A stretch of 7,688 nucleotides of DNA from CAZVUW01 sp964629825 (GCA_964629825.1 CAZVUW010000122.1:1-7688), one strand, 5' to 3'; positions 1-7,275 are shown, numbered from the stretch's first letter. The notes: generated by a model from the sequence alone, not told the origin. Numbers and translations are program-made.

Positions 1-757
1 CGGCATCGGGCCCTTCATCAGCCTGGTCCTGGCGGCGCTGTTCGGCCTGCTGCACATCCCGTTCGCCGACGTGCAGCCGGTCGGCATGGTCCTCGGCTAC
101 ATGGGCTGGACCAACCTGCTGCTGGCGATCTTCAACGTCGTGCCCGGCTACCCGCTGGACGGCGGCCGGCTGCTGCGCGCCATCATCTGGGGGATCACCG
201 GACGCCAGCACCGGGCAACGCGCTGGGCGGCGCGCGTCGGTCAGCTGTTCGCCATCGCCTTCGGCCTCTTCGGGCTGTGGATGTCGGTCGACTCGGGCGG
301 GCTGTCGGGCCTGTGGAACATCGCGATCGCGGCCTTCCTGTTCAAGGGCGCCACGGACTCCCACCGCCGCGCCCGCGCACAGGAGCGGCTGGCGGGCCGC
401 ACCGCTCGCAACGTGATGGGCACCGTGCCGCCGACCCTCGACCCGTCGGCGAGCATCGCCGAGGTGATCGAGGACGTGCAGCGGCGCCCCTCGCTCCTGT
501 GGCCGGTGGGGCGCCCGGTCCGCGCCGTGGTGACCCTTCCGGACTTCGACGCCGTGCCCGCCCACCTCTGGGACGAGGTCACCGTCGGCGCGGTCGCCAG
601 CCCGGCCGACGGCGCCGTCATCGCGCCGGACGCCTCGATGGACGAGATCCTGACCGCCATCGCCTCCGCGCCGCGGGCGATGCTGATCGTCGCTGACGGT
701 GGTGAGCCGGTCGGGCTCATCACTCCGAGCCTGCTGGCGGAGCCGCTCGAGGTATGA
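1..757 (+). CDS. M50 (site-2 type) intramembrane zinc metalloprotease with C-terminal CBS pair, 5'-truncated by window edge
   Basis: The frame is open from base 2 to the TGA at 755-757, so the gene starts upstream and about 251 C-terminal residues are visible. The part seen begins with a hydrophobic helix (GIGPFISLVLAAL), then a second hydrophobic segment leading into FNVVPGYPLDGGR at 131-169. This matches the second zinc-site motif of site-2 proteases (NxxPxxxLDGG), whose Asp (158-160) is a zinc ligand. The first motif, HExxH, must lie before the window. Two more hydrophobic stretches follow (about 238-290 and 307-345). From about 405 the protein is soluble and resembles two CBS repeats, beginning ARNVMGTVPPTLDPSASI and ending ADGGEPVGLITPSLLAEPL; such domains usually sense adenine nucleotides. 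Known family role: cleavage of membrane-anchored regulators within the bilayer. The substrate is unknown. It overlaps the next gene by ATGA, which implies coupled translation. Family assignment is firm; the CBS call is a little less so because the first repeat is divergent. Confidence 0.9.
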   Translation, partial: GIGPFISLVLAALFGLLHIPFADVQPVGMVLGYMGWTNLLLAIFNVVPGYPLDGGRLLRAIIWGITGRQHRATRWAARVGQLFAIAFGLFGLWMSVDSGGLSGLWNIAIAAFLFKGATDSHRRARAQERLAGRTARNVMGTVPPTLDPSASIAEVIEDVQRRPSLLWPVGRPVRAVVTLPDFDAVPAHLWDEVTVGAVASPADGAVIAPDASMDEILTAIASAPRAMLIVADGGEPVGLITPSLLAEPLEV

Positions 758-1767
758 GCCGAGCCGACTCGGGCCCGTGGCGCCTGCTGCGCAAGCTCTT
801 CCTGCCGGTCAGCCTCCTGGTGCTCCTGACCGCGGCGCTGACGGTGCCGCTGCCCTTCTTCCTTGAGGGACCGGGGACGCCCCTGAGCCTGGCCGGAAAC
901 GTGCAGGTCGCCGACGCCGAGGACCTCAACGGGGACTTCCTGGTCACGACCGTGAACCTGCGCCGTGGCACGGTCGCGCGCCTGGTGAGCGGGCTCTTGG
1001 ACGACGAGAGAAGCATCGTCCGCTCCTCGCGTGTGCTCTCGCCCGGTGAGGACCCCGCGGCGTTCTTCGAGCGCCAGCGCGCCGTCTTCCGCGAATCCGT
1101 GGATGTCGCTGCCGCGGTCGCGCTGGCGGCCGCGGGCTACGACATCGGTCCGTCCGACCTGACAGGCTCAGGTGCGCTGGTGGTGCGGGTCATGGAGGGC
1201 GCACCGGCCGAGGGTGTCCTGGAGCCGGGTGACGTCATCACGGCGGTCGACGGGACGGCCGTGCGGGTCACCGACGACCTCCGTGGGCTGATCTCGGAGG
1301 CCGAGGAGCTGGAGCTCACGGTCCTTCGCGAGGGCGAGGAGCGCAACGTCCGCGTTCGTCCGGGAACCATCTCGACCTCCGAGGGTCGGGTCCGCGGCAT
1401 CGGTGTCGAGGTGCAGACCGCCGACCCGAGGATCGCCCTGCCGGTCGACGTCGAGGTCGACTCCGGTGAGATCGGCGGTCCCAGCGCCGGGCTGATGCTC
1501 GCGCTCGCGGTGTACGACCTCGTCTCGGACGAGGACCTGGCGGACGGACGCGTGATCGCCGGCACCGGGACGCTCTCGCCGCGCGGCGCCGTCGGCCCGG
1601 TCGGCGGGATCGCCAGCAAGGTCCTGTCCGCGGAGGCCACGGGAGCGGACGTCTTCGTCGTGCCGGCGGACCAGCTGGAGGCCGCGCTGGCCGCCCGGCC
1701 GGAGGGCAGCGACCTCGAGATCATCTCCGCCGCGACGTTCGAAGAGGCGCTCGCGGACCTTCGCTGA
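754..1767 (+). CDS. Membrane-anchored PDZ + Lon-type (S16) protease, YlbL-like
   Basis: 337 residues from ATG 754 to TGA 1765-1767. A short basic N-terminus (RLLRK) and one hydrophobic segment (about residues 12-36) predict a signal anchor with the rest outside the cytoplasm. Residues about 137-200 form a PDZ domain (ALVVRVMEGAPAEGVLEPGD, then ITAVDGT). Residues about 225-337 match the Lon proteolytic domain: GGPSAGL carries the expected nucleophile Ser244, and GGIASK carries the general-base Lys289, a Ser-Lys spacing close to that of Lon. There is no AAA+ ATPase domain, so this is an ATP-independent, Lon-like family (YlbL of Bacillus, Rv3194c of mycobacteria). The length is normal for the family. 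The start overlaps the stop of the M50 gene (ATGA); GAGG at 749-752 is too close to be an ordinary Shine-Dalgarno, so translation probably depends on the upstream gene. Function is inferred: processing of exported or membrane proteins, perhaps in sequence with the neighbouring site-2 protease. Confidence 0.93.
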   Translation: MSRADSGPWRLLRKLFLPVSLLVLLTAALTVPLPFFLEGPGTPLSLAGNVQVADAEDLNGDFLVTTVNLRRGTVARLVSGLLDDERSIVRSSRVLSPGEDPAAFFERQRAVFRESVDVAAAVALAAAGYDIGPSDLTGSGALVVRVMEGAPAEGVLEPGDVITAVDGTAVRVTDDLRGLISEAEELELTVLREGEERNVRVRPGTISTSEGRVRGIGVEVQTADPRIALPVDVEVDSGEIGGPSAGLMLALAVYDLVSDEDLADGRVIAGTGTLSPRGAVGPVGGIASKVLSAEATGADVFVVPADQLEAALAARPEGSDLEIISAATFEEALADLR

Positions 1768-1917
1768 AAAGCTCGCACACCCCTAGTGGCTATCCCAGCA
1801 CCCAAGTAGGCTCGCGCGGCGCGCCGGTCGGGCATCTGCGCTGGGTTCACTCCGGCGCATTCCCGCTGGGGCGTCCGTGCTGCCTTCTCTGACGATCAAA
1901 TTCGAAAAGGAACGCCC
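1768..1917 (+). promoter_or_regulatory. Intergenic region with weak candidate promoter and leader for the M36 protease gene
   Basis: This 150-base gap separates the protease pair from the secreted M36 gene. A TAGGCT hexamer at 1807-1812 fits the actinobacterial -10 pattern TAnnnT, but I see no good -35 at 16-18 bases upstream. A perfect 10-base palindrome, CGGCGCGCCG at 1817-1826, would lie at the predicted transcription start and could be an operator, although such GC palindromes arise by chance in this composition. CCCAGC at 1794-1799 can pair with GCTGGG at 1840-1845 across a 40-base loop. There is no hairpin with a T-run, so no clear terminator for the upstream gene. The ribosome-binding site AAGGA at 1907-1911 sits six bases before the TTG start, in an unusually A-rich patch (about 1897-1912) that would keep it unstructured. 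Confidence 0.25.
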
Positions 1918-4680
1918 TTGAGAACTCGTCGCTCCATCGGTGTGCTCCTGCTGACAATCCCCCTAGTCCTCGCCCTGTCGCTGCCCGGCTCCGCCACCCC
2001 CGCAACGCCGGGTGAGAACCGCGACGGCGCCCCCGGCGCTCCGCTCACCGGCCCGGCCGAGGGCGACCCCGAGGACCTCGCGATCGCCTACATCCAGCGC
2101 GAGCCCGACTCGCTCGGCCTCACCTCCGACGACGTCGAGGAGCTTGCGATCTCCTCGGCCTACACGAGCAGCCACAACGGCGTCACCCACGTGAACGTGC
2201 AGCAGCGCCTCGACGGCCTCGACGTGTTCGGGGCGGTCGTGACCGTGAGCATCCTTCCCGACGGGAGCATCCTGCACGTCGGCGGTCGCCTCGTAGAGGG
2301 CCTCGCCGCCGCCTCGGGGCGGCTGGAGAGCGACGCCGTCGACGCGGTCGAGGCCGCCGCCGACGCCCTCAACCTCGATGAGCCCGACGACCTCGCCGTG
2401 CTGGAGCGCCCCGCCGGCGCCGAGCGCCGCACCGTCCTGACCGACGGCGGCATCGCCGAGTCGGAGATCCCCGCCCGCCTCGGCTGGCAGGTGACCGATG
2501 CGGGCCTGCGCCTGGCCTGGCAGGTCGAGATCGACGAGGCGTCCGAGGCCCACCTGTGGAGCGTCGCCGTCGACGCGGAGAGCGGCGAGCTGCTGGACGT
2601 CCAGGACTGGACCGACCACGACCCCCGCGCCGAGCTCGACGAGCGGCTCCAGCGCATGGGTCCCGCCACCTCCTCGGCGCTCAGCAACCTGAGCGATGAG
2701 CCGCGGCCCGGGGCGACCGTGTTCAAGTCGGCCAACCCGGCTCGTGACGGGTCCAGCTATCGGATCTTCCCGCAGGAGAGCCCCGACGACAGCGACCGGA
2801 TCCTGTCGGTCGAGCCGGCCGACGGCAACGCCTCTCCGTTCGGCTGGCACGACGTGGACGGCGTGCCAGGCCCCGAGTACACGATCACGCGCGGCAACAA
2901 CGTGCACGCCTACACCGACCGCGACAACGACGGCAACGAGGACCCGGGCGGCGCCCCCGACGGCGGGCCGAGCCTGACCTTCGACTTCGCGCTCGACCTG
3001 AACGAGCACCCGCAGAACAACGTCGCGCCGCAGATCACCAACCTGTTCTGGTGGTGCAACACCTTCCACGACCTGACCTGGCTGTACGGCTTCGACGAGG
3101 CATCAGGCAACTTCCAGGTCAACAACTACGGCCGCGGTGGCACCGGTGGCGACGACGTCCGCTGCGAGGGCATGGACGGCTCCGGTGAGAACAACGCCAA
3201 CTTCTCCACGCCGGCGGCCGACGGCGGTCGCCCGCGGATGCAGACGTTCATCGAGCGCGGCACCGGGCTGCCGAACGCGGTCACCCTGTCGTCCGGCCCG
3301 GCGGCAGGCACCTACCTGGCTATGTACGCCCGCTTCAGCCCCGCTCCGACGACGGCCGGCACGCCGGGCACGCTCGTCCTCGTCGACGACGGCGAGGGCA
3401 ACCCCAACGACGGCTGCCAGCCGTACACCCTGCCTGAGGGGTCGATCGCCGTGGTCGACACCTCGACGGCCTGCAACAACTACCAGCAGACCGTCAACGC
3501 CGAGGCTGCCGGTGCGGTCGCCATCGTCGTGGTCCACACGGCGAACAACCCGACGCTGATGAGCGGATCGATGAACCCGCCGGTGTCCATCCCGGCGATC
3601 CGCGTCGGTCTGGCCGATGGCAACGTGATCAAGGCGGCGATCGCCGAGTCACCCACCCCCGGCCTGGTGCACCGCAACACCCAGCGTCCGCCGATGCGCG
3701 TCGGTGAGCACGACGTCGCGACGATCATCCACGAGTACGGCCACGGCGTGTCCAACCGGCTCACGGGCGGCCTCAACATCAACTGCCTGTCGGGTCAGGA
3801 GCAGATGGGCGAGGGCTGGAGCGACTTCTTCGCGGTCACGGCCCTCATCGACATCGGCATCGACGACCCGGAGCAGCCGCGCGGGATCTTCCCGTACGTG
3901 ATCTACGCGCCGCCGCGCAGCGAAGACGGCCTCCGGGTGCGCCCGTACTCGCGCAACATGGACATCAACCCCTTCACCTACGACAACATCAAGACCGGTG
4001 GCTGGATGGGCGGCAGCATCTCCGCTCCCCACGGCATCGGCTGGGGCTGGGCGACCATCCTCTGGGACATGGTCTGGGACCTGATCGACGAGCACGGGTT
4101 CAACCCGAACCTGTACGACTCGTGGGACACCGGCGGGAACAACCTCGCCTACCAGCTGGTCATGGACGGCCTGAAGATCCAGGGCTGCGGTCCGGGCTTC
4201 GTGGCCGGTCGTGATGGGATCCTCGCCGCCGACGTCGCGCTGACCGGCGGGGAGAACGCCTGCCTGCTGTGGAACTCGTTCGCCCGGCGCGGCCTCGGCT
4301 ACAGCGCCATCCAGGGCACGACCGACCGCAACGACAACACGCAGGCCTTCGACCTGCCTCCGGGCTGCTCGCCGACCGTCCGCCTGATCCAGGCGCAACT
4401 CGACCGCGAGGCCCGCGCCGAGCTTGCCGCCCTGGTGGCTGCCGGCGGCATCACCGAGGGCCTTCAGGCCAAGATCGAGCACGCCTTCGACATGTTCGAT
4501 GAGTGGATCGAGAACCCGCGCCAGCGCGGTCCTGCGCTGTCGCACCTGCGGCGCGCCGTCCACCTGCTGCTGTGGCAGGCGGACGTCGTGGACTCCGGCA
4601 AGCCCAACCAGGGTGACGCCGCGGCGCTGCGCGCCCTGGCGGCGACCGTCCAGAGGCTCATCGACTTCGTGGAGTCGTAG
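1918..4680 (+). CDS. Secreted M36 (fungalysin-like) zinc metalloprotease with FTP propeptide, PA insertion and helical C-terminus
   Basis: 920 residues. TTG at 1918 is chosen because AAGGA lies six bases upstream and it yields a clean Sec signal peptide: RTRR, then hydrophobic GVLLLTIPLVLALSL, with likely cleavage after GSA near residue 26. Residues about 50-125 resemble the FTP inhibitory propeptide, and about 185-232 a PepSY-like or second propeptide segment (LAWQVEID, SVAVDAESGELLDV). The catalytic region starts near 250. HEYGH at 605-609 gives zinc ligands His605 and His609 and catalytic Glu606; GEGWSDFF supplies the third ligand, Glu632. A PA-type domain (about 455-575) is inserted before HEYGH and may govern substrate access. 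DRDNDGNED at 334-342 looks like a calcium loop. Eight cysteines, all after residue 379, could form disulfides. Residues about 822-920 are a helical module I cannot assign. Known family role: extracellular endopeptidase made as a zymogen. It appears to be a single-gene unit, closed by the hairpin at 4700-4735. Confidence 0.93.
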   Translation: MRTRRSIGVLLLTIPLVLALSLPGSATPATPGENRDGAPGAPLTGPAEGDPEDLAIAYIQREPDSLGLTSDDVEELAISSAYTSSHNGVTHVNVQQRLDGLDVFGAVVTVSILPDGSILHVGGRLVEGLAAASGRLESDAVDAVEAAADALNLDEPDDLAVLERPAGAERRTVLTDGGIAESEIPARLGWQVTDAGLRLAWQVEIDEASEAHLWSVAVDAESGELLDVQDWTDHDPRAELDERLQRMGPATSSALSNLSDEPRPGATVFKSANPARDGSSYRIFPQESPDDSDRILSVEPADGNASPFGWHDVDGVPGPEYTITRGNNVHAYTDRDNDGNEDPGGAPDGGPSLTFDFALDLNEHPQNNVAPQITNLFWWCNTFHDLTWLYGFDEASGNFQVNNYGRGGTGGDDVRCEGMDGSGENNANFSTPAADGGRPRMQTFIERGTGLPNAVTLSSGPAAGTYLAMYARFSPAPTTAGTPGTLVLVDDGEGNPNDGCQPYTLPEGSIAVVDTSTACNNYQQTVNAEAAGAVAIVVVHTANNPTLMSGSMNPPVSIPAIRVGLADGNVIKAAIAESPTPGLVHRNTQRPPMRVGEHDVATIIHEYGHGVSNRLTGGLNINCLSGQEQMGEGWSDFFAVTALIDIGIDDPEQPRGIFPYVIYAPPRSEDGLRVRPYSRNMDINPFTYDNIKTGGWMGGSISAPHGIGWGWATILWDMVWDLIDEHGFNPNLYDSWDTGGNNLAYQLVMDGLKIQGCGPGFVAGRDGILAADVALTGGENACLLWNSFARRGLGYSAIQGTTDRNDNTQAFDLPPGCSPTVRLIQAQLDREARAELAALVAAGGITEGLQAKIEHAFDMFDEWIENPRQRGPALSHLRRAVHLLLWQADVVDSGKPNQGDAAALRALAATVQRLIDFVES

Positions 4681-4699
4681 CGGCTCGCCCGACGGATCG

Positions 4700-4735
4700 C
4701 GAGGAGGGGCGCTCACCGCGGGCGCCCCTCTCTCG
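4700..4735 (+). terminator. Intrinsic-type terminator hairpin after the M36 gene
   Basis: The arms GAGGGGCGC (4704-4712) and GCGCCCCTC (4722-4730) pair perfectly over nine bases with a nine-base loop. Four more pairs, CGAG 4700-4703 with CTCG 4732-4735, extend the stem past one bulged T (4731). It begins 20 bases after the TAG stop of the M36 gene. A pyrimidine-rich run follows rather than a true T-tract, which is common for terminators in high-GC actinobacteria. It insulates the protease gene from the SRP RNA promoter downstream. The hairpin is certain as a sequence feature; its termination activity is inferred. Confidence 0.7.
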
Positions 4736-4785
4736 TGCCCACGCCGGGCTGTGGGCCGGCGGAGCTGCGGTCGACGGCCCGCTGC

Positions 4786-4791
4786 TACGAT
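4786..4791 (+). promoter_or_regulatory. Probable -10 element of the SRP RNA promoter
   Basis: TACGAT fits the sigma-70-type actinobacterial -10 pattern (TAnnnT) and stands out in very GC-rich surroundings. A start about seven bases downstream (near 4798) would fall exactly at the foot of the long SRP RNA helix that begins at 4800-4801. No convincing -35 is visible: the hexamers 17-18 bases upstream (AGCTGC or GAGCTG) are poor. Transcription from here would give the SRP RNA and possibly read on into dnaX-ybaB-recR. Confidence 0.45.
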
Positions 4792-4799
4792 GGGGAACC

Positions 4800-4951
<152 letters not shown>

Positions 4952-4955
4952 TTTC

Positions 4956-4982
4956 GGCCTCAGCGGACGGCGCTGCTGGGCC
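4956..4982 (+). promoter_or_regulatory. Small hairpin between SRP RNA and dnaX
   Basis: CAGCG 4961-4965 pairs with CGCTG 4971-4975 around a GACGG loop, and GGCC 4956-4959 can pair with GGCC 4979-4982 across a small internal loop. It lies directly after the SRP RNA helix and nine bases before the dnaX ribosome-binding site. No T-tract follows. It could act as a weak terminator or attenuator, a processing stop for the SRP RNA 3' end, or nothing; short GC stems are common by chance here. Confidence 0.3.
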
Positions 4983-5004
4983 AGGACGATCGAGGAGCGC
5001 CGCC

Positions 5005-6918
5005 TTGGCACACGTCTCCCTGTACCGCAAGTACCGGTCGCAGACCTTCGCCGAGGTCATCGGGCAAGACCACATCACGACGACGCTCGCCAACGCGCTG
5101 TCGGAGAACCGCCTGCACCACGCCTACCTCTTCACGGGTCCGCGCGGAACCGGCAAGACCTCGACGGCGCGCATCCTGGCGAAGAGCGTCAACTGCGTGG
5201 ACGGCCCGACCCCCGAGCCGTGCAACACCTGCGAGCAGTGCGTCGCGATCACCGAGGGCGCGAGCGTCGACGTGATCGAGATCGACGCCGCCAGCCACGG
5301 GGGCGTCGACGACGTCCGCGACCTGCGCGACCGGGTCGCCTTCGCCCCGGCCTCGGCGCGGATGAAGGTCTACATCGTCGACGAGTGCCACATGCTCTCG
5401 GCGCAGGGCTGGAACGCCTTCCTCAAGACCCTTGAGGAGCCTCCGAGCCACGTCCTGTTCGTCTTCGCCACGACCGAGCCGCACAAGGTCCTCGACACGA
5501 TCCTGTCGCGGACGCAGCGCTTCGACTTCAAGCGCATCGCCGGCGACCAGCTGGTCGCCCACTGCGAGCGCATCGCCGAGCTGGAGGGGCTAGAGGTCGA
5601 GCCCGGCGCTCTCGAGCTGGTGGTCCGCGCCGGGGACGGCAGCGCCCGTGACACGCTCAGCGTTCTCGATCAGGTCATCGCGTTCAGCGGCCGCCAGATC
5701 ACGGTCCGCGGCGTCACCGAGGTTCTCGGCGCCGTCGAGCACGACCTGCTCGCCGAGGCCGTGGACCACATCGCCCGCGGCGACGTCGCCGGCGTCTGCA
5801 CGCTGGTCGGGCGCCTGGTGGACGCCGGCCAGGACCTGCGCCAGTTCTCCCGCGACGCCATCGAGCACCTGCGCTCGCTGCTGCTGCTGCGCGTCGCCCC
5901 CGACGCCGGGCTCGTGGACGCCAGCGCCGACCGCCTGGCGGTCCTGCGCGCGCAGTCCCAGCAGCTCGGCCAGGTCGAGCTGCTGCGCGCCATCGAGCTG
6001 CTGGGCGAGGCCCAGGCGCAGATGCGGCGCGGCAACACCCGGCTTCCGCTGGAGGTCGCCCTGATCAAGGCGGCCATGCCCGAGGCCTCCGGGGATGCGG
6101 CAGCGCTCGCCGCCCGCCTGGACCGCCTCGAGCGGCGCGTCGGGCTGGATGCGTCGGCGGTCCCGGCGGGTGGGTCCGCCGAGCCGGCGCGGCCGGCCCC
6201 AGCCCCGGCGCCTGCGGCTGCTGCTCCGGCTGCGGCTGCTGCTCCGGTTCCTGCTGCTGGTCCGGCGGCGCCGACGCCTGAACCGTCAACGGCCCCAAAG
6301 CCCTCGGCAGCACCTCCACCGCCGCCGGACCCCGTCGCACCGGCGCGGTCAGCCGCGACGCAGCCCGAGCCCGCACCAACTGCTCAGTCGCAGCCCTCCG
6401 CCCAGGGGGCCCCTGCCTCTGCCGATCCCCAGCGCGCCCCCTCGGGGGGCCAGGCCACGGCCGGCCCGGTCGACCTCGACCTCGTCATCCGCACCTGGCC
6501 CGCGATCGAGGACGCGGTCAAGGAGCGCAGCCGACGCCTGCACGCCTTCCTGACGCCGGCCCGGCCGGTGGCGGTCAGCAGCCAGACGCTGACCCTCGGC
6601 TTCGGCCCCACCTACGCCTTCCACGCTGAGCAGTGCGCCAGCGAGGAGTGGCAGGAGGTGCTGTCGTCGGTCTTCGAGCGGCTCCTCGGCGTTCCGCTGC
6701 GGGTCCGCTGCACCGTCAGCGACGGTGATGACCCCTCGGCGACGGTGGTCGAGGACCCCGAGGAGGAGGCCGCCCGCGCAGAGGAGGAAGAGGTCCTCGA
6801 GACCGAGGCCGCCGAGGCCGCCGGACAGCTGCCCGGTGAGCAGGAGGCACACGACCTGGCCCTCGAGACCCTGACGCGCGACCTCGGGGCTACCGTGCTG
6901 GAGGACGGTGGCCGGTAG
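5005..6918 (+). CDS. dnaX: DNA polymerase III subunits gamma and tau (clamp-loader ATPase)
   Basis: 637 residues from TTG 5005 to TAG 6916-6918. The start is set by GAGGAG at 4992-4997, seven bases upstream, and by the family N-terminus AHVSLYRKYRSQTFAEVIGQ. With this start the landmarks fall on the E. coli DnaX numbers: Walker A GPRGTGKT at 45-52 (Lys51), zinc cysteines 64, 73, 76 and 79, Walker B with Asp126-Glu127, and an SRT motif in LSRTQRFDF where many homologues have SRC. The AAA+ and lid domains and collar region reach about residue 375. A Pro/Ala/Ser-rich linker (about 386-488) follows, then a C-terminal tau-like domain (about 489-575, starting DLVIRTWPAIEDAV) and a very acidic tail (about 576-637). 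The protein loads the beta sliding clamp and links it to the polymerase. I see no A-rich slippery site, so a separate short gamma form is not predicted. An upstream extension to 4735 stays open but would run through the SRP RNA gene. Confidence 0.96.
   Translation: MAHVSLYRKYRSQTFAEVIGQDHITTTLANALSENRLHHAYLFTGPRGTGKTSTARILAKSVNCVDGPTPEPCNTCEQCVAITEGASVDVIEIDAASHGGVDDVRDLRDRVAFAPASARMKVYIVDECHMLSAQGWNAFLKTLEEPPSHVLFVFATTEPHKVLDTILSRTQRFDFKRIAGDQLVAHCERIAELEGLEVEPGALELVVRAGDGSARDTLSVLDQVIAFSGRQITVRGVTEVLGAVEHDLLAEAVDHIARGDVAGVCTLVGRLVDAGQDLRQFSRDAIEHLRSLLLLRVAPDAGLVDASADRLAVLRAQSQQLGQVELLRAIELLGEAQAQMRRGNTRLPLEVALIKAAMPEASGDAAALAARLDRLERRVGLDASAVPAGGSAEPARPAPAPAPAAAAPAAAAAPVPAAGPAAPTPEPSTAPKPSAAPPPPPDPVAPARSAATQPEPAPTAQSQPSAQGAPASADPQRAPSGGQATAGPVDLDLVIRTWPAIEDAVKERSRRLHAFLTPARPVAVSSQTLTLGFGPTYAFHAEQCASEEWQEVLSSVFERLLGVPLRVRCTVSDGDDPSATVVEDPEEEAARAEEEEVLETEAAEAAGQLPGEQEAHDLALETLTRDLGATVLEDGGR
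6213..6248 (+). repeat. Tandem 18-base repeat in the dnaX linker
   Basis: TGCGGCTGCTGCTCCGGC at 6213-6230 is repeated at 6231-6248 with only the last base changed (C to T), and a degenerate third unit follows (about 6249-6266). It encodes Pro-Ala-rich residues of the flexible DnaX linker. Ala is encoded largely by GCT and GCG here, unlike the GCC-rich codons around it. In-frame slippage could change linker length without breaking the gene. Confidence 0.7.
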
Positions 6919-6952
6919 TCTCTTGGCTGCAAGCACAGCGCTCGGAGGCGCC

Positions 6953-7267
6953 ATGTCGAACATGAACCAGATGCTGCGTCAGGCTCAGGCGCTCCAGCGC
7001 AAGATGGCCAAGGCGCAGGAGGAGCTCGGCCAGCGCCAGGTGACGGGCTCTGCTGGCGGAGGCATGGTCAAGGCGACCGCCACGGGCAGCGGCGAGCTGC
7101 TCGGCGTCGAGATCAGCCCGGAGGTCGTCGACCCCGACGACGTCGAGATGCTCCAGGACATGGTCACCGCCGCGGTCACCGAGGCGCTGCGCGCGGCCAA
7201 GGAGCTCGAGCAGGAGACCATGGGCCAGCTGACCGGCGGCCTGGGGATACCGCCGGGTCTCCTGTAG
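6953..7267 (+). CDS. ybaB: YbaB/EbfC family nucleoid-associated DNA-binding protein
   Basis: 104 residues, the usual family length. ATG 6953 is chosen because GGAGG (6944-6948) lies four bases upstream and the protein then begins SNMNQMLRQAQALQRKMAKA, the family's N-terminal helix. Conserved features follow: the VTGSAGGGMVKATATGSGELLGV beta region (in two parts, VTGSAGGG and MVKATATG), ISPEVVDPDDVEMLQDMV, a long C-terminal helix (AVTEALRAAKELEQETM) and the GIPPGLL end. Members form dimers that bind DNA and coat or organise the nucleoid; the gene almost always sits between dnaX and recR, as here. It lies 34 bases after the dnaX stop and eight bases before recR, so all three are probably on one transcript. 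A GTG at 6908 could add 15 residues and overlap dnaX, but nothing in the family supports that extension. A second ATG at 6962 is a possible alternative. Confidence 0.95.
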   Translation: MSNMNQMLRQAQALQRKMAKAQEELGQRQVTGSAGGGMVKATATGSGELLGVEISPEVVDPDDVEMLQDMVTAAVTEALRAAKELEQETMGQLTGGLGIPPGLL

Positions 7268-7275
7268 GGGGAGCG

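Noticed and set aside
1963..3069. Long open antisense frame (368 codons) opposite the M36 gene
   Set aside because: Typical shadow of a high-GC gene; the translation is low in pattern, rich in Val/Gly/Arg, and the + strand has a signal peptide and propeptide motifs in this stretch.
3649..4716. Long open antisense frame (355 codons) opposite the M36 zinc site and C-terminus
   Set aside because: The + strand encodes HEYGH and GEGWSDFF here; the antisense protein has no recognisable domain, and its start would lie inside the terminator hairpin.
6290..6305. Possible programmed frameshift site in dnaX (short CCCCAAAG run)
   Set aside because: It is not an A-rich slippery heptamer of the E. coli type, no downstream hairpin stands out, and many bacteria make only tau.
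6908..6952. Upstream GTG start for ybaB overlapping dnaX
   Set aside because: The extra 15 residues do not match the family; GGAGG at 6944-6948 serves the ATG at 6953.
6349..6963. Open antisense frame opposite the end of dnaX
   Set aside because: Shadow of the Pro/Ala-rich linker and acidic tail; no ribosome-binding site or domain pattern.
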